Translations under genes and position numbers: made by a program
The notes under the pieces: model-generated
The model's database searches: none
Seen by the model: only the letters and a program-made list of their open reading frames with translations
What the model was told of the DNA's origin: nothing
Origin: Andrena cerasifolii
Lineage: Eukaryota > Arthropoda > Insecta > Hymenoptera > Andrenidae
Direction: 5' to 3'
DNA: 64,000 nt
NCBI RefSeq assembly: GCF_050908995.1
Contig: NC_135126.1
Coordinates: 8,680,001 to 8,744,000 of the forward strand
Part shown: positions 32,628 through 44,600 of the stretch, piece after piece
How positions within the stretch are numbered: position 1 is the stretch's first letter
Layout: each line of letters opens with the position of its first letter

Positions 32628-35600
32628 TAAACATTGCGAGAAAGAACAAGCATCAGCCTCAATTTATTTCTTTGTATTTAAATGAAAAAGAAATGCTTCA
32701 TTTTCAACAAAACCGACCGCCTACTATTTAGTACCCTCAAGTTTCGATGGAGAAAAATTCATGGGAGAATGTGTGACACGAATGTTTTTCCCTGGCTTTA
32801 ACTTTTTCTCCAATACAGCAATGCATTACACGGTGAAAACGCATTCTTACAATTCCCAATCCCTCCGAGAGAAATCGCGGTGCAGTCATTCCAAGAACTG
32901 ATTTTTTAATCGTTTAGCAGTGTGTACCTACTGCGTAGTTGAGAGGTTTAATCACTCAATAGTGATCAATCGCGTGTAAGTTTGTTTCCCTGCAGAGTGG
33001 AACAAGCGTAACAAAAGATACGATCTCGTTAGGCCATAATTCTTCTCCGCCGATTATCGAAGCTCCGGTAAATCGCGCCGGCCGATCGATGTTATCGGCG
33101 CGTTTCGCGCTACACGAAAACTTTACGGTTGATAATTATCGAGATCAGGAATTCCGTTGCACAACGTTCCTTGACACGCGCGCCGAAAGCCATAACGTTT
33201 CTCGCTGCGACGGGCGGTGCCCCCTCGCAGTCGTTTCCATTTTCCTGTGCGTTACCCCGCTCTCTGATGCCTGAAATCCATTTACATCCAAGGATCCCCG
33301 ACGATTGTGTAGAAAAGGGACGCTGACAAATTCATTCTCCCGCGGTACAAAAGGCCAGGCCAGTCGCGCAGCCACCTCCCGATACCTCGGAATGATCTAT
33401 CTACCTTCCAGTGCGCGGCCAGTTAAACAAGAATGGGTTACTCGATCGGCATTGTGAGGGAGTAGGCAGGAGAGCCCCGCGCCACATTTATTATAATTAT
33501 CCTCGACCAGGACAAAAAGCAGCGCAGAACAAACGGAATAATAATTCCCCCCGGATACCATTGACTTTATAATCCCCCTTCCATAAAAGGCGTCCAAGAA
33601 AGGTGTTGCCGATCAAAAGTATCCAAACAAATTCTTTCCCCTCGGGTCTCTATGGCACTTTCAACTTTCAACAGTGAAAGCATTGATCGCTATGTGCATA
33701 AGAGCCTTGGAACGTCGGCGGGAATATCCCAGTGACAGTTGCATAGGGAACTGTAACCCGATTCGAGGCACGCGAGTCGAAGCGAAAGGGTGCGAATGGG
33801 AGAAAAGTCCAGCACACGAGAGGAAAGGGCGATGAAGAGAAATGAGGAGCATGGGGAGAGGCGCGTCATCGTTCCTGCACGATTTTCACCGCGAGGAAAA
33901 AGGAATGCCAGTCACCAGCGAAGTCGACTTGACTACTAATGACGCGTGATCTCACTCCGTCCCTCCGACTCTTCCTCCGCCTTGTTTCCGTCCCGTTTCT
34001 TCTCCGACCGGAATTCAAATGCCCTGTTCTCATTCTAATTACGAAGAAGCGGCGTATCGACCCCGCGGCCGACGGAGCCGTGATTCGACCGAGTCCCCTC
34101 GGATGCAACAGATGACATCCAGGGCCACGTCGACGCGAATTTACGCATCGGCGGAACTGTCGCGCCTCGCCTGCCCCGCGGAACAATCGCCACCGCGTTT
34201 TCCGCGGCTCCTCGTGTTCCAGCGTCTGACAACGATAAAAGATAGGGGGGGGGGGGACTGTCGGATATATCGTTTGACTAGCTCGCGTAATTAATCGCCC
34301 GCTATTGGCGTAATTACTCCGCTCGGCGACTCCGCGTCCGCTGATAGACGGATCTATAGGTCGAAAAGAAAAGAGGGACGATGATAAACGCGCCGGGTAT
34401 CGGCCGTTCGGCTCGCACTGTTCGCGGCTCTTGGTGGTCTCCCTGTTTCGAGTCGAGTTACTCGAAGTTGAAAGTTGTTCCTTCGATGTGCGATAAGCTG
34501 GTTATGGAAGGATAATTCTGCACTTATGCAACTACTTAGCTGCGCTGTTAGGCAGGAGACGCGTGAAGCCTTCCGAGGTGCAGCGAAGTTTCGAAGTCAC
34601 GTGAACGGATTTAAAATCGTCGGCGGTTCGTGGGCGGTGAGAAGTCCTCCTCGTTTGTTCGGAGCGATTCGAAGGTAATTGGAGCCCATCGCTAGTTCGG
34701 CGTTTCGTCGACGGCAACCAGGAACTAAGAGGGGAAAATAATTACTCATTCTCCGCTGGCATTGTTAAATGAATGTCGGCAGTGGACGAGCTGGCTGTTA
34801 TCGCGAGAGGCGAAGATCGATGATGGGAACGCAATTACGATTAATTGGAGTGTCTTCGGGTGTTCTCGGACCTCCCTTGTCCGTAACTATTTCGCCTTGC
34901 TCCGCGGCGTTCTCCGGCGGCCAGATGAAAATAAATGAACCAGTCTAATAGGGTTAACAGATAAAATTATCTGTGAATGGTGCGCTCGGGCTTATCGTGT
35001 CATTGGGGCGTTACATGGATTCGTGTTGCCACCTAATGCGCCCCAATCGTTTGGTGTTTCTAATAGACCGTGGCTAGTGGAACTATTCAAAGGTTTATCG
35101 TAACTATGACGAGGAACAAGTATCAAGGTGGTGCTGTCAGGATTTGAAGAAGATTCATCGAGGTATGCGGAAGCTGAAGGACGTCCGCTCTAAATGAGCT
35201 GTGCGAACTTGCGAAGGTTGCGAGAAAGAACGAGGAAGAATCTATGATCAGAGACGTAAAATTAGCATCGGATCATTCAATTAAGTACGTGCGCCAAGAA
35301 TACTGTAACACTACTTCTTTCGTATAGGCACTTCCCGGTAATCTTTCACATCTTCCAACCTAATTCTCATAACTACCTTTCATAGCGGCTACAATGGTGA
35401 TTGGAGACCTTCAGCTTAAATTATGCATTCCATTATTCTATCATACGAAGAATTACTGTATCCATTAAGTGTCCACGCCGTATTCGTTACATTCTTAATC
35501 ACCCCCCCTCGTCGTTGAAACTATCGACAGCGATTAGTTTCGGCGTTGCAGCGCATCCCAGTGTGTCTGGCGTCACAGGTCTGTGTCAGTGGTAGGGCGG

Positions 35601-38600
35601 ATTAATTAGAATAATTTTAGACAGCCACTTGTGGCCCGAGCACTTGAGCACGAGTACTTGGGGGCAGCATCGCGCGGCATCAAGCTAACCATAAAGTTTC
35701 CCTAACCATAAACGAGTGCTCGCACACGCGAGCCAACCTTCCGCGCCCTTGACATTAACGTAACATCCAAGTGGCCTTATTCGTGCGTTAATGAATCCCG
35801 TATAAACATTCGCATGCATATTAAACAGTCAAACCAGTGACTGGGGCATGGACGACGAAACATTCCTAGGTAGCTAGTAACTAATATAATATTCTACTAA
35901 CGGCAGCTAATTTAGGGTCCGTTTCACCCATAAGTCTATCCAAACACACTTTAGCACAGGCTTCTAAATTAGATTCTGATTCACCATCTAAAATTCTTAT
36001 TTTCTTCAAGAAGCAATCCAATGCCCAGTCACGCATGTGGCTTCCTATTTAAGATGGGTCGAAATAGACCCCGTATCCACCTGGTAAAGATTAAAACACA
36101 CATCCGTGACGAATATGCTTACGTATTCTCTGAAATTCCACTGATCATTATACCAATCAGTCGCTCGATTCGACGCTGGTATATTCACCTTGTCACGGAG
36201 CGTCGTCATTTCCTCCAGAGGCTCAGGCACCCAGAGAAAAGTTTCGTATTCCACGCTTACCGTGTCCACGTTCATTACCTGGTAATTAAAAAGTCATGCT
36301 GGAAACGTCGGCTAGGCGCGGCAACTGCAAGGTCGCTGGGTCCTAATTAAGCGTGGATCATCAGCTCGATGTGTCTCCGCGAAACGTCTCTGCGGAATAT
36401 CCTGGCCGCCGATGGCCAGTCGGATGTCTCTCGTGTATGCGCGATACTGAGGAATGCGCGACGCCTGTCAGTTTATCCCATTCGTTACTGGGTCATTGTG
36501 CCTGCCGGCTTGTTCAAGTATGAATCGTACGCGATGTGTACTTTGCGCCGCGGCGAATTCACGCCCCGCACGATTTCACTTCTGATTATCTGACACGCGC
36601 GTGCATTAGGTAATAAGGTAATGGCACCAGAAGAAAACGATGGAATGTCCTTTGTTTTTCGATTGAACCGCGCACCACGCCGTTTACCTACCGCGTGTCA
36701 GAGCTTCTTGTTATCTGCTGTAATGCACCTACAACGGCTATCACGAGCCTTGGGTTAGTTTGCATAAAACGCTCCACTTTTTTTCCTCTTCCCTCCCACC
36801 CTGGGCGACATCGGTGTCCTCGATTAAATCCACTCGAAGGCCACCACTCCTGCGAAGTTTCGCAAACTTTGCCCGCTTTCTTGCATTTTCCTCGAGGTTT
36901 TTCTTCCCGGCGGGCTGGTCACGGACGCTGTTTTATAATAAACGATATGCTTTGTGTCTTGAGGATACATCCCGTAAGAGTTTCGGTTCGAAAGGGTGGA
37001 ACGATGGATGGCTATCCTACGAAGAGGACTGCAAGTTTTAAGTATCTCTAGGTGGTGACTTGATACATGCAAATATTTCCAAAATAGAATTCCACTTGAG
37101 ATGGGCAGGTATTCTAAATTGGACTTGAAGGGAATTCGACGAAAAATGAAACTTTCGTCACTATTAGGAAGATACACATCTTACAGAAGATACTCATAAG
37201 ATAATCTTGTCCAATACAATCTTCCTCCATCGTTATAACGCAGAATCCTCTTAATCACCCAAAGATTTCATCGAGTCGGCTCCCCTAATCGAGACACGAA
37301 ATAAACGCGCGGAATGATGGACCAGCGAGAGTACAGGCTACAATTCGGCGTTGCATCTAATCGAGAGTTGAATAGGTCAACTGGTGGAAACGTACGCGCA
37401 ATTGCTGCCGCGGCACCCTTTCATCTCGCCGTCTTTCCTCCTCTGTTCTCCATGGCAGGCAGTCAGTTACACAGAGCCAGGCGGGCTTTCACGATTGCCA
37501 CGCTGCCTTGGCCGGGCCTCTCTGCAGCCTTTGAAATCACGAAGCAGGCACGCTGCTTTGACGCTAGAACCGTTATTAGGCGAGACGATGAGACGGTTTT
37601 CTTGCTCCTCGGGTCCAGAGCCTTGCCCCGATCCTCTACTACACCTCTATTCTCGATGACGTCTGACAAATCGAACGCCGACCATGTACACAGCCTTTCT
37701 ACAATAGAAACGTGCAGTTCGAAAAACGTTTTCGCGCCTCGATCAATCATCGCACACGATTCGAGCGATTGTTCCTAGCGAATGCAGGTTCAAACTTCAG
37801 GTACACAGTGGATAGAAGAAAGTTTACTATCATAACTGTGAACGGTCACAGAAATAACGCAGTACCATTCAGATTTATATTTCCTAGACTGGGGGCTTGT
37901 TTAACTGTAAGATAGACTATTTAGTGATACTAATATAATTGCAAAGATTAGTATTAACCCTACGGTCTTCGCTTCACTTATACATTACTTATACATTCAC
38001 ATATTTATTTATTTATTTATTTATTTATTTATTCACGGGACAAGCCCATTAAGATACTAAGTAGTAACAACTGCTTTACGGCTATTTCTGAATTAGACGA
38101 ATTTTTAAACAAGTGAATCCACGAGTAGATAAAAAAAGACTCTGCGACTGTGCCAGTATTATAATATAGAAACGCTATTGGGTAAAAAAAGACCCGAGGC
38201 CCGTAGTAGGACATTTAAGAGCACGAGTTTCAAACTTTCTATTCACCGCCACTGTGCATCGATAGATTTTAAATGTTAAATAAATCTGTGCGGAGTTAGA
38301 GGAGATACGTACATGCTTGGAGGAGTTGCAGCTTGCACGGACACGATAATTTCCTGCCACTAATCGTTCTGCCCAAGGACTGGAGTAGATAGAAGGACGT
38401 TAGAAGAGGACAAGGCATTTATCGCGAGTTATAGAGGCTACATCGCGTGCGTACGAGTATTCGGGTTAAAGATTTCCACCGAAAGCTGAGGAATTGTGCG
38501 TTGCATTATCTCCTGGTAATTGGGGAAGGTTAGCCAGGGTCAAGTGTACTCGTTTCTCGAAATAACGAGGGATGCGGAGACGCTCGTTTGCTCGGTTGCC

Positions 38601-41241
38601 CCCCGACTGGTTAGAATTAATTTTAGAAGGTATTTTAACGAAAGCAGCGCCACTCTAACGTAGCTCCGTTCGAAGATGAGTTATTGGTCAGCTCTCAAGA
38701 TGCTGACAAGCGGTTCGAGATAGAAGATCTCTGTACAGAACAAATGCCACGAGCAACTGAAGATAGTCTACTTCACCTGCTTGGCAACCAAAGTTCCTCC
38801 ACTCTGTCACCACTCTACGTTCATTCCCACGACCCTCGTGCAACACACGTACAGAAAAGCAGGGCAGCTTCCACGATTTCGTAATTGAGTGGACGGACGA
38901 AAAAATTCGCAGTTCCGCTCGAACGAAGATAAAAGCAGAGGCAGGCTTCGGTGCGTCCCCGGCGCAAGGCAGGAGGAGAACTTGGGCAAGGATTCCACGC
39001 AAAAAGAAGCGCAAGCCACGGAATACAGTGGTGGCCCACAGATGTCGGATAAATGACGTCACCCCACGAACTTGACGGCCACAGCCGCTTTAACGAGGGA
39101 ATGTTATTTTCACTCACAGAATCGAAATTGCCCGCTGACGAGAATTTACCGTTTCCGCTCAAACCACCATCGACCGTCACCCGCCACCATCATCGTGCCA
39201 CCCCGTCCTCGAGGCATGTAGGTCGATCGTTTTGTCGTAAATTACTAATACGAAACGCTTCGCTTCACTTCCGCTCTTCCGTGCCGTGTCCCTGTTCCCC
39301 TGCGCGCACCTTTGCTCCGCGTAACTATTAATCGCGATAAAAAACAAAATAGAGAGGAGAGGAAAAAAAAACCGCTCGGCCATTAAGCTGTCCACCGTGA
39401 CGATTAAAATCTCGTCGACGCCTGTCTGCCCGTTTCCTTTTTTCACTCTGAAATTAGAAACGGCCCATTGTCCCCGTGCACAGTGATTGCGCGGGCATTC
39501 GGTCAGATTATCAGATTTGCCATCCGCAGCTTAAGTGTGAACATCCTCGTTCCGATGCTAAGCGTGAACATCCTCATTCACTTGCAACCGCCGACCAAGT
39601 AGGTCAAGTATACCCCGAACAACGCTCGGCTGCCAGCATGTTTAACGTTTCAAGGCGTCGGGGGTGCAACGGTGACCGTCGCGACGGAGGTGCTAACGAC
39701 CGTCGCTGCGAGCAACCCCCCGTTCCCGGGGGGTTGAGAAGAGCGACTCGACACGCCGAGAGGTAGCTCTCCTTCGCCCGGCCGCCGGGTCCGTTTATCG
39801 GTGTCGCGTTACGAATTTCGCCAGCCGAGAAAACAAATCTATTCTCGATGGCCACCACGTGATCGAACGGGGTCTGTTTGTGCCCCCAACCGGCGATGAT
39901 GTCATTGGACCGCGCATTCGATGAACGGGAGAGTAATAACGGGGATCGTCGGGATGATGATGTCACGAAGCACAGACGATGCCCTAAAATTACGAGTCAG
40001 CGTCGCTCGCGCGCGGCTAATTATAATCTGGTGTCCTTGGTTAATTAGACGGAGGAACTAGGGCCCGAAGCGTCGCGAACTGCAGCGCTGCGGGCGCAGA
40101 AGGAGCCCCGCATGCTTTATCGCGATGGGATATCGAGGAATTCCTGTTTTTTCCTCCTCGATACAGGCATCCGCTCGATAGAGGGAACGATCGAGGCCCC
40201 GGCGGCGAGGATCACCTTCTCCATCGGCTATTAATTACTACGCCGGCTTGGAAAACCGACTCACCGTGCAAGGATCCGCGGAAAAAAGCGCGTACAACTC
40301 CATTCATATCTGTGGAACGCGCGGTAATTGGATCCATTCCTGAGAAACCGCGCAATCTCGCGGCGGGGCACCTTTTGCACCTGCTGGTATAACTGCCTTC
40401 GCTTGTCAAAGATTCTGGGGCTTTTTCGCGCCTAATGGCGATATTTTGGATGTACTTTTTAGACTAGCGTCGTCTCTCGTAAACAAGTGCTTCCTAAGTA
40501 TAAGTGTTTCTCCTCCGGGAAAGGATCTGACGATCCAATGGTTCACCATCGCGATGCAGAAACGAGAAGTGAGTCTATACGAGCTGATAAAGGAGACAGG
40601 GAAAGCGTGTCGGAATTTTGCAGCGTGTTAATCCGCGAATCGGAGGAGCTTGGGGAGCTTGGTTTATCTCTGAGTCGCCTGGCGATCGGTCACTCGTAAC
40701 CCATTCCCGCTAACGAATCAATATCGTTATAAACACAGGCATTATCCGACGAGACAAGAGCAGTCAACCGTTCAATGCTCCGCAAAGTGTGCTGCCGCTG
40801 TTTAATTAATACGTAACGGCCAGTAAATGCACGTTTGCATCGTTCCGGAGCCGTTATCGCAGCGATTGCGTCGCGCTTCTGTTTTCGCTGGCCGCGTTGC
40901 TGATAATGCCCCGTAATTGCTCGTTTTTACGGTGACGCGGACGGTGGAGATCGGCTGGCGAGAATGACCGAGGGGGACTGCTTTCTGGGTTACAATGGAA
41001 TTGCACAATTGGGTTAGAGGGAATGGAGGATTTGATGCAATCGGCTGGTTCGGCGGTCGTTGGCACGCCTTCGCCTCGTGCCTCGTCTTATTTGCATATT
41101 TAAAACGCTGCTTGTGAAGTAACTTTTGGGAAACGTGCCGCTGGAAGGCTGTTGAATACATTGATCGATTGTAACCAGCGTTTCTTCAGGGACTACTGGT
41201 TTAATCCTTGTGCGGCAGATATCTGGACAGTCGCTGGAGAA
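32628..41241. other. Long intron-like region, no gene recognised
   Basis: About 8.6 kb with only chance-type open frames (often mirrored on both strands in CpG-rich patches). It contains a run of 12 G at 34245-34256, a (TTTA)n tract at about 38003-38032, and a 27-bp-spaced direct repeat at 39532-39579 (TAAG(T/C)GTGAACATCCTC twice). No domain, tRNA or splice-linked exon series was found. Confidence 0.5.
38003..38032. repeat. (TTTA)n microsatellite
   Basis: About seven uninterrupted TTTA tetranucleotides. Confidence 0.92.
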
Positions 41242-41675
41242 CAGAGATGAGCAAAAAATTATTTGAAATAAAAATTTCATACACAAATTTTTATTTCGAA
41301 TAATTTTGAAATTGACTGGTTGAATTATATTCTGGATGAAAATGGACCCCGTACTCTCTAGCAGAAATGAGCAAAAAATTATTTGAAATAAAAATTTCAT
41401 ACCCAAATGGGAAAAAAATTCTTTGAAATAAAAATTTGTGTCGAAATTTGTATTATTTGAAATAAAAATTTGTGTTGAAATTTTTATTATTTGAAATAAA
41501 AATTTGTGTTAAAATTTGTATTATTTGAAATAAAAATTTGTGTTGAAATTTTTATTATTTGAAATAAAAATTTGTGTTGAAATTTTTATTTCAAATAATT
41601 TTTTGCCCATCTCTGCTAGAGAGTACGGGGTCCATTTTCACCCAGAATATAATTGAATCCGTCAATGTCAAAATT
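41242..41675. mobile_element. Complex hAT-like foldback element with a 34-bp tandem-repeat core
   Basis: The right end, read inward from 41615, is CAGAGATGGGCAAAAAATTA; the left end at 41242 is CAGAGATGAGCAAAAAATTA. Flanking 8-mers are CTGGAGAA (41234-41241) and CTAGAGAG (41616-41623), matching at 6 of 8 as expected for a worn hAT target duplication. A third copy of the same terminus starts at 41362 (CAGAAATGAGCAAAAAATTA). About 96 bp around it (41302-41398) is an inverted copy of 41580-41675, including ACGGGGTCCATTTTCA. Between the arms, about five copies of a 34-bp AT-rich unit (TTTGAAATAAAAATTTGTGT...) fill 41420-41595. Confidence 0.7.
41420..41595. repeat. 34-bp tandem repeat array (about five copies)
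   Basis: The unit contains ATTTGAAATAAAAATTTGTG followed by TTGAAATTTTTATT. Copies differ by single substitutions such as GAAATTT versus AAAATTT. Each unit is partly self-complementary and derives from the terminal sequence of the surrounding element. Confidence 0.85.
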
Positions 41676-44600
41676 GACGCTTATAAATTTTGTAAAAACT
41701 TTATACATCTTTTTTGGTCTTCATCAGGGAATTTTGTGAAATTAAAGTTAACAATGACATTGGCCCTTCTTAAACTCGCCCACAGACATAGTAAGAGATA
41801 ATTAGTCACGGACGAATCTTGCGTATCGCCGAGCAAACTCAAACAACATAACTGGCTGTGGAATTTACTCCGTTTAATTCCGTGGAAGCCCAATGGTGTT
41901 GCGATACGACAAAGCGGATAAAGCATGGAAGTCAAAGTGTTATGACACGCCGCCAGTTCTATCATTCTATCGCGCGGTGGGACGTTGATGCCGCATTATC
42001 ATAATCGCCTATGAAATAGGAATAGAAAGCATCGCCTTAATTACCACGTAGAGCAGTCAGATCGGGAGGCCAGATTACAAGCTGTCGGCTCGCAGAAGCG
42101 TACCAACGTCGTGCTTAACCGCAGCGCCGAGGGTGGAACAACTGCTCCGTTACATATATCTCCGTGGGTCGCAGCCTGGAAACCCCTGGGTTAGACAGAT
42201 AAGTGAATAGCTTGTGAGTCACGCGTTATTAGTGACATGTTTTTAGGTCGCTTTTTTCCCCATCTCGTCCGAGTTTGACAAAAACACTTTTCACTTAAAC
42301 GCCGGCTGATTACACAGCTGCGCGGAGGGTTACCTAAACAAGGAGGCTACCGCTCGCGAATTTCAAGCTGAAATGAAATGCGAATTAAAAGTCTCCGTGT
42401 AACGAACTCTTGCGAAATCACGGAGAAACTAACCGCGACTGTTAATATCCTGTTCATCGAGCCGTCGACGGGTTGGCCGCGTTACTTTTCAAGATCCCAT
42501 GGGTGTGACGGCAAAACCGGATATCGAGGCATCGTCTGGCGCAGCCTTAAATTGGGCAACGCTCCCGCCATGCCACGGATGCCCCGCCAAACGTTCTATC
42601 GCTAGCAAACGCGGCCTTTGAAACGGGCGAGACTGTGATCGTTCCTGTGCCTTATACAGTAACTGGTCGAAACGCCTGGAACGTTAGGATTTTATCGGGA
42701 GCGATCTTGGCCCGTATCTCGAGGAAGGCGCAACTTGTTCGTCGCTGGACGAGCTTCACAAAGGGAACGTCTCAGGGATCTGTTGCTTCGAGGGTCTGAG
42801 ACCAGCGGACGCAGTGTTCTCGGAACGGCAGGGCGTTCACCACCGTCGCATTTTTCCCCGGTTACTCGCCGCGTTCTGTTCTGGCATACGGCAAAGGTCA
42901 AGGCTGTCGAGTTCAAGGCCACCGCCGATGGCCTCGTCGAAGAAGACGCTGCTTATCAACGCCTGGAGATAGAGAAAAAAGAATTCGGTGTTCGCGTCCG
43001 TGACTCTTGTCGCACGGCCGTCCAACACTCAGCTCGGCGCTAGCCGAAGAAGGGCCAATAAAGTCGAACATCTCTTTTGCATTCACTTGTCCGTTCACCT
43101 CGTGGCAACGCTGCGTCGTAGCGTGGTTGCCACGGTTGCCAAGCCCATCAGGGTCCAAGGGGTTCCGCGGCACCCGCACATGCTGCTCCGCGAGGTCGAA
43201 GAAAAAAGCCCACGTCTCGCCGTGAACTCGACCGCGTCGGCCAGATTTCTCTCCGCGACTTCCTGCCTCAGGATGGACAAGCACGGACGCATCCCTCGTC
43301 CGTCATCTTCTCAGGGATCCAGGTGGAGAGAAATCGATAACGGACCTGGATTTCAGAAGACTGTTGCTTGGAAGTCTTCAGACCCTTCAGCCGAGAGTTT
43401 CGCTTTCGACGAAGTCGTCCCTCTCTGAGAACAGCGGCCGATTATTCCCGACGTTCCCCGCTTACGAAGCGCGCGCACGAAGGAAACAAGCAATCTCTAA
43501 ATGGGCAACTTATCAGCCACGCTGTAGTACAACTATCCGCCCTTGACGAATCCCCCAGTACATTGATGGACGAGCTTGCATCCACCGCGACGATCCGCCT
43601 AGCCGTTTCACTTTCATCGGTTCCGCGACAGTTATTAATTCACCGAGTACGGGGAACACGGCGAACCCTCCCTGGCTCTCATCCCGTAGCATTTTCTCCG
43701 TCTGTCTATAAATACCGCGAACGCCCGGTTCGTCGACGCGACTCGGGCGAAAATCGTCGCGCCGCGTTCATTTTCTCTGGCCCGAGCGCGCGAACGCTCC
43801 CGCGAATAATTTCGCGCAATTGCGACCCCCTCCCGGGGGACGTTAATTGTTCGACTGACGGACGGCCCGTCTGGCTCGTAAAATATCGGGGCCGCGTTTT
43901 CCTGCGCTAGGCGAGCTAATCATTCCCATATTCCACGCTCCCGCTGGAGTCACTCCTATCGCCTAGTTCACGGTTATGCGATGTCGTCGAACTCTGTCCC
44001 GTCGCCATGGGAGGTTCGCCAGACGGTTTTTCGTTAACGAGGGGTTGGACGGTCGGAGGACCTGCAGATGCAGGCTAGAAGAGGGAGCAGACGCGGGGAG
44101 CCCGTGGAATTCGTCGTTCCACCAGCCAGCCAGCCAGCTTTGATTAGAGGGGTCCTCCAAGTTGGTCGGCTAGGTCGAGCCGCGATGATGATGATGTGCA
44201 TTCCTCGTGGCGACACGTAGAGAGGAACAGGGTCGCAGGAAAGAAATATCACCGTGTCGAAATTCTGTGCCGAGACGTTTCATCGGCCTCTCGGATCCAG
44301 CGATTGATAAAACGAAAGATGATCGGATAACAGCGGGGCGTTGCGTCACGGGCCAGCTCGTGATCGCGTCTAGTAGCATCTGAATGTGAATCGTTTTAAC
44401 AGTGCCGGGATTTTATGAATGGGCTGCGAACGCTTTGATACTCCGATATAAAATCCCCAGTTTCATACGACCGCGGCTCCTCGCGGCGAATATTATCGCT
44501 CGCGGGCGCGACGGTACTTTTCGTTCGCCATTGTTCTTAGTTTATCGACGATGCTCGCATTGCGTTCGTAGTATTACGACACAGCGAGTGATTCATGCGT

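Noticed and set aside
35900..36090. GGGTCC/GGACCC-like words that recall the 32.3-kb element
   Set aside because: The similarity is limited to a few bases and lacks the surrounding arm sequence.
42735..43910. Cluster of overlapping 100-180 codon frames on both strands
   Set aside because: The patch is CpG-rich, which lowers stop frequency on both strands. The frames overlap each other and show no family motif or phased splice sites.
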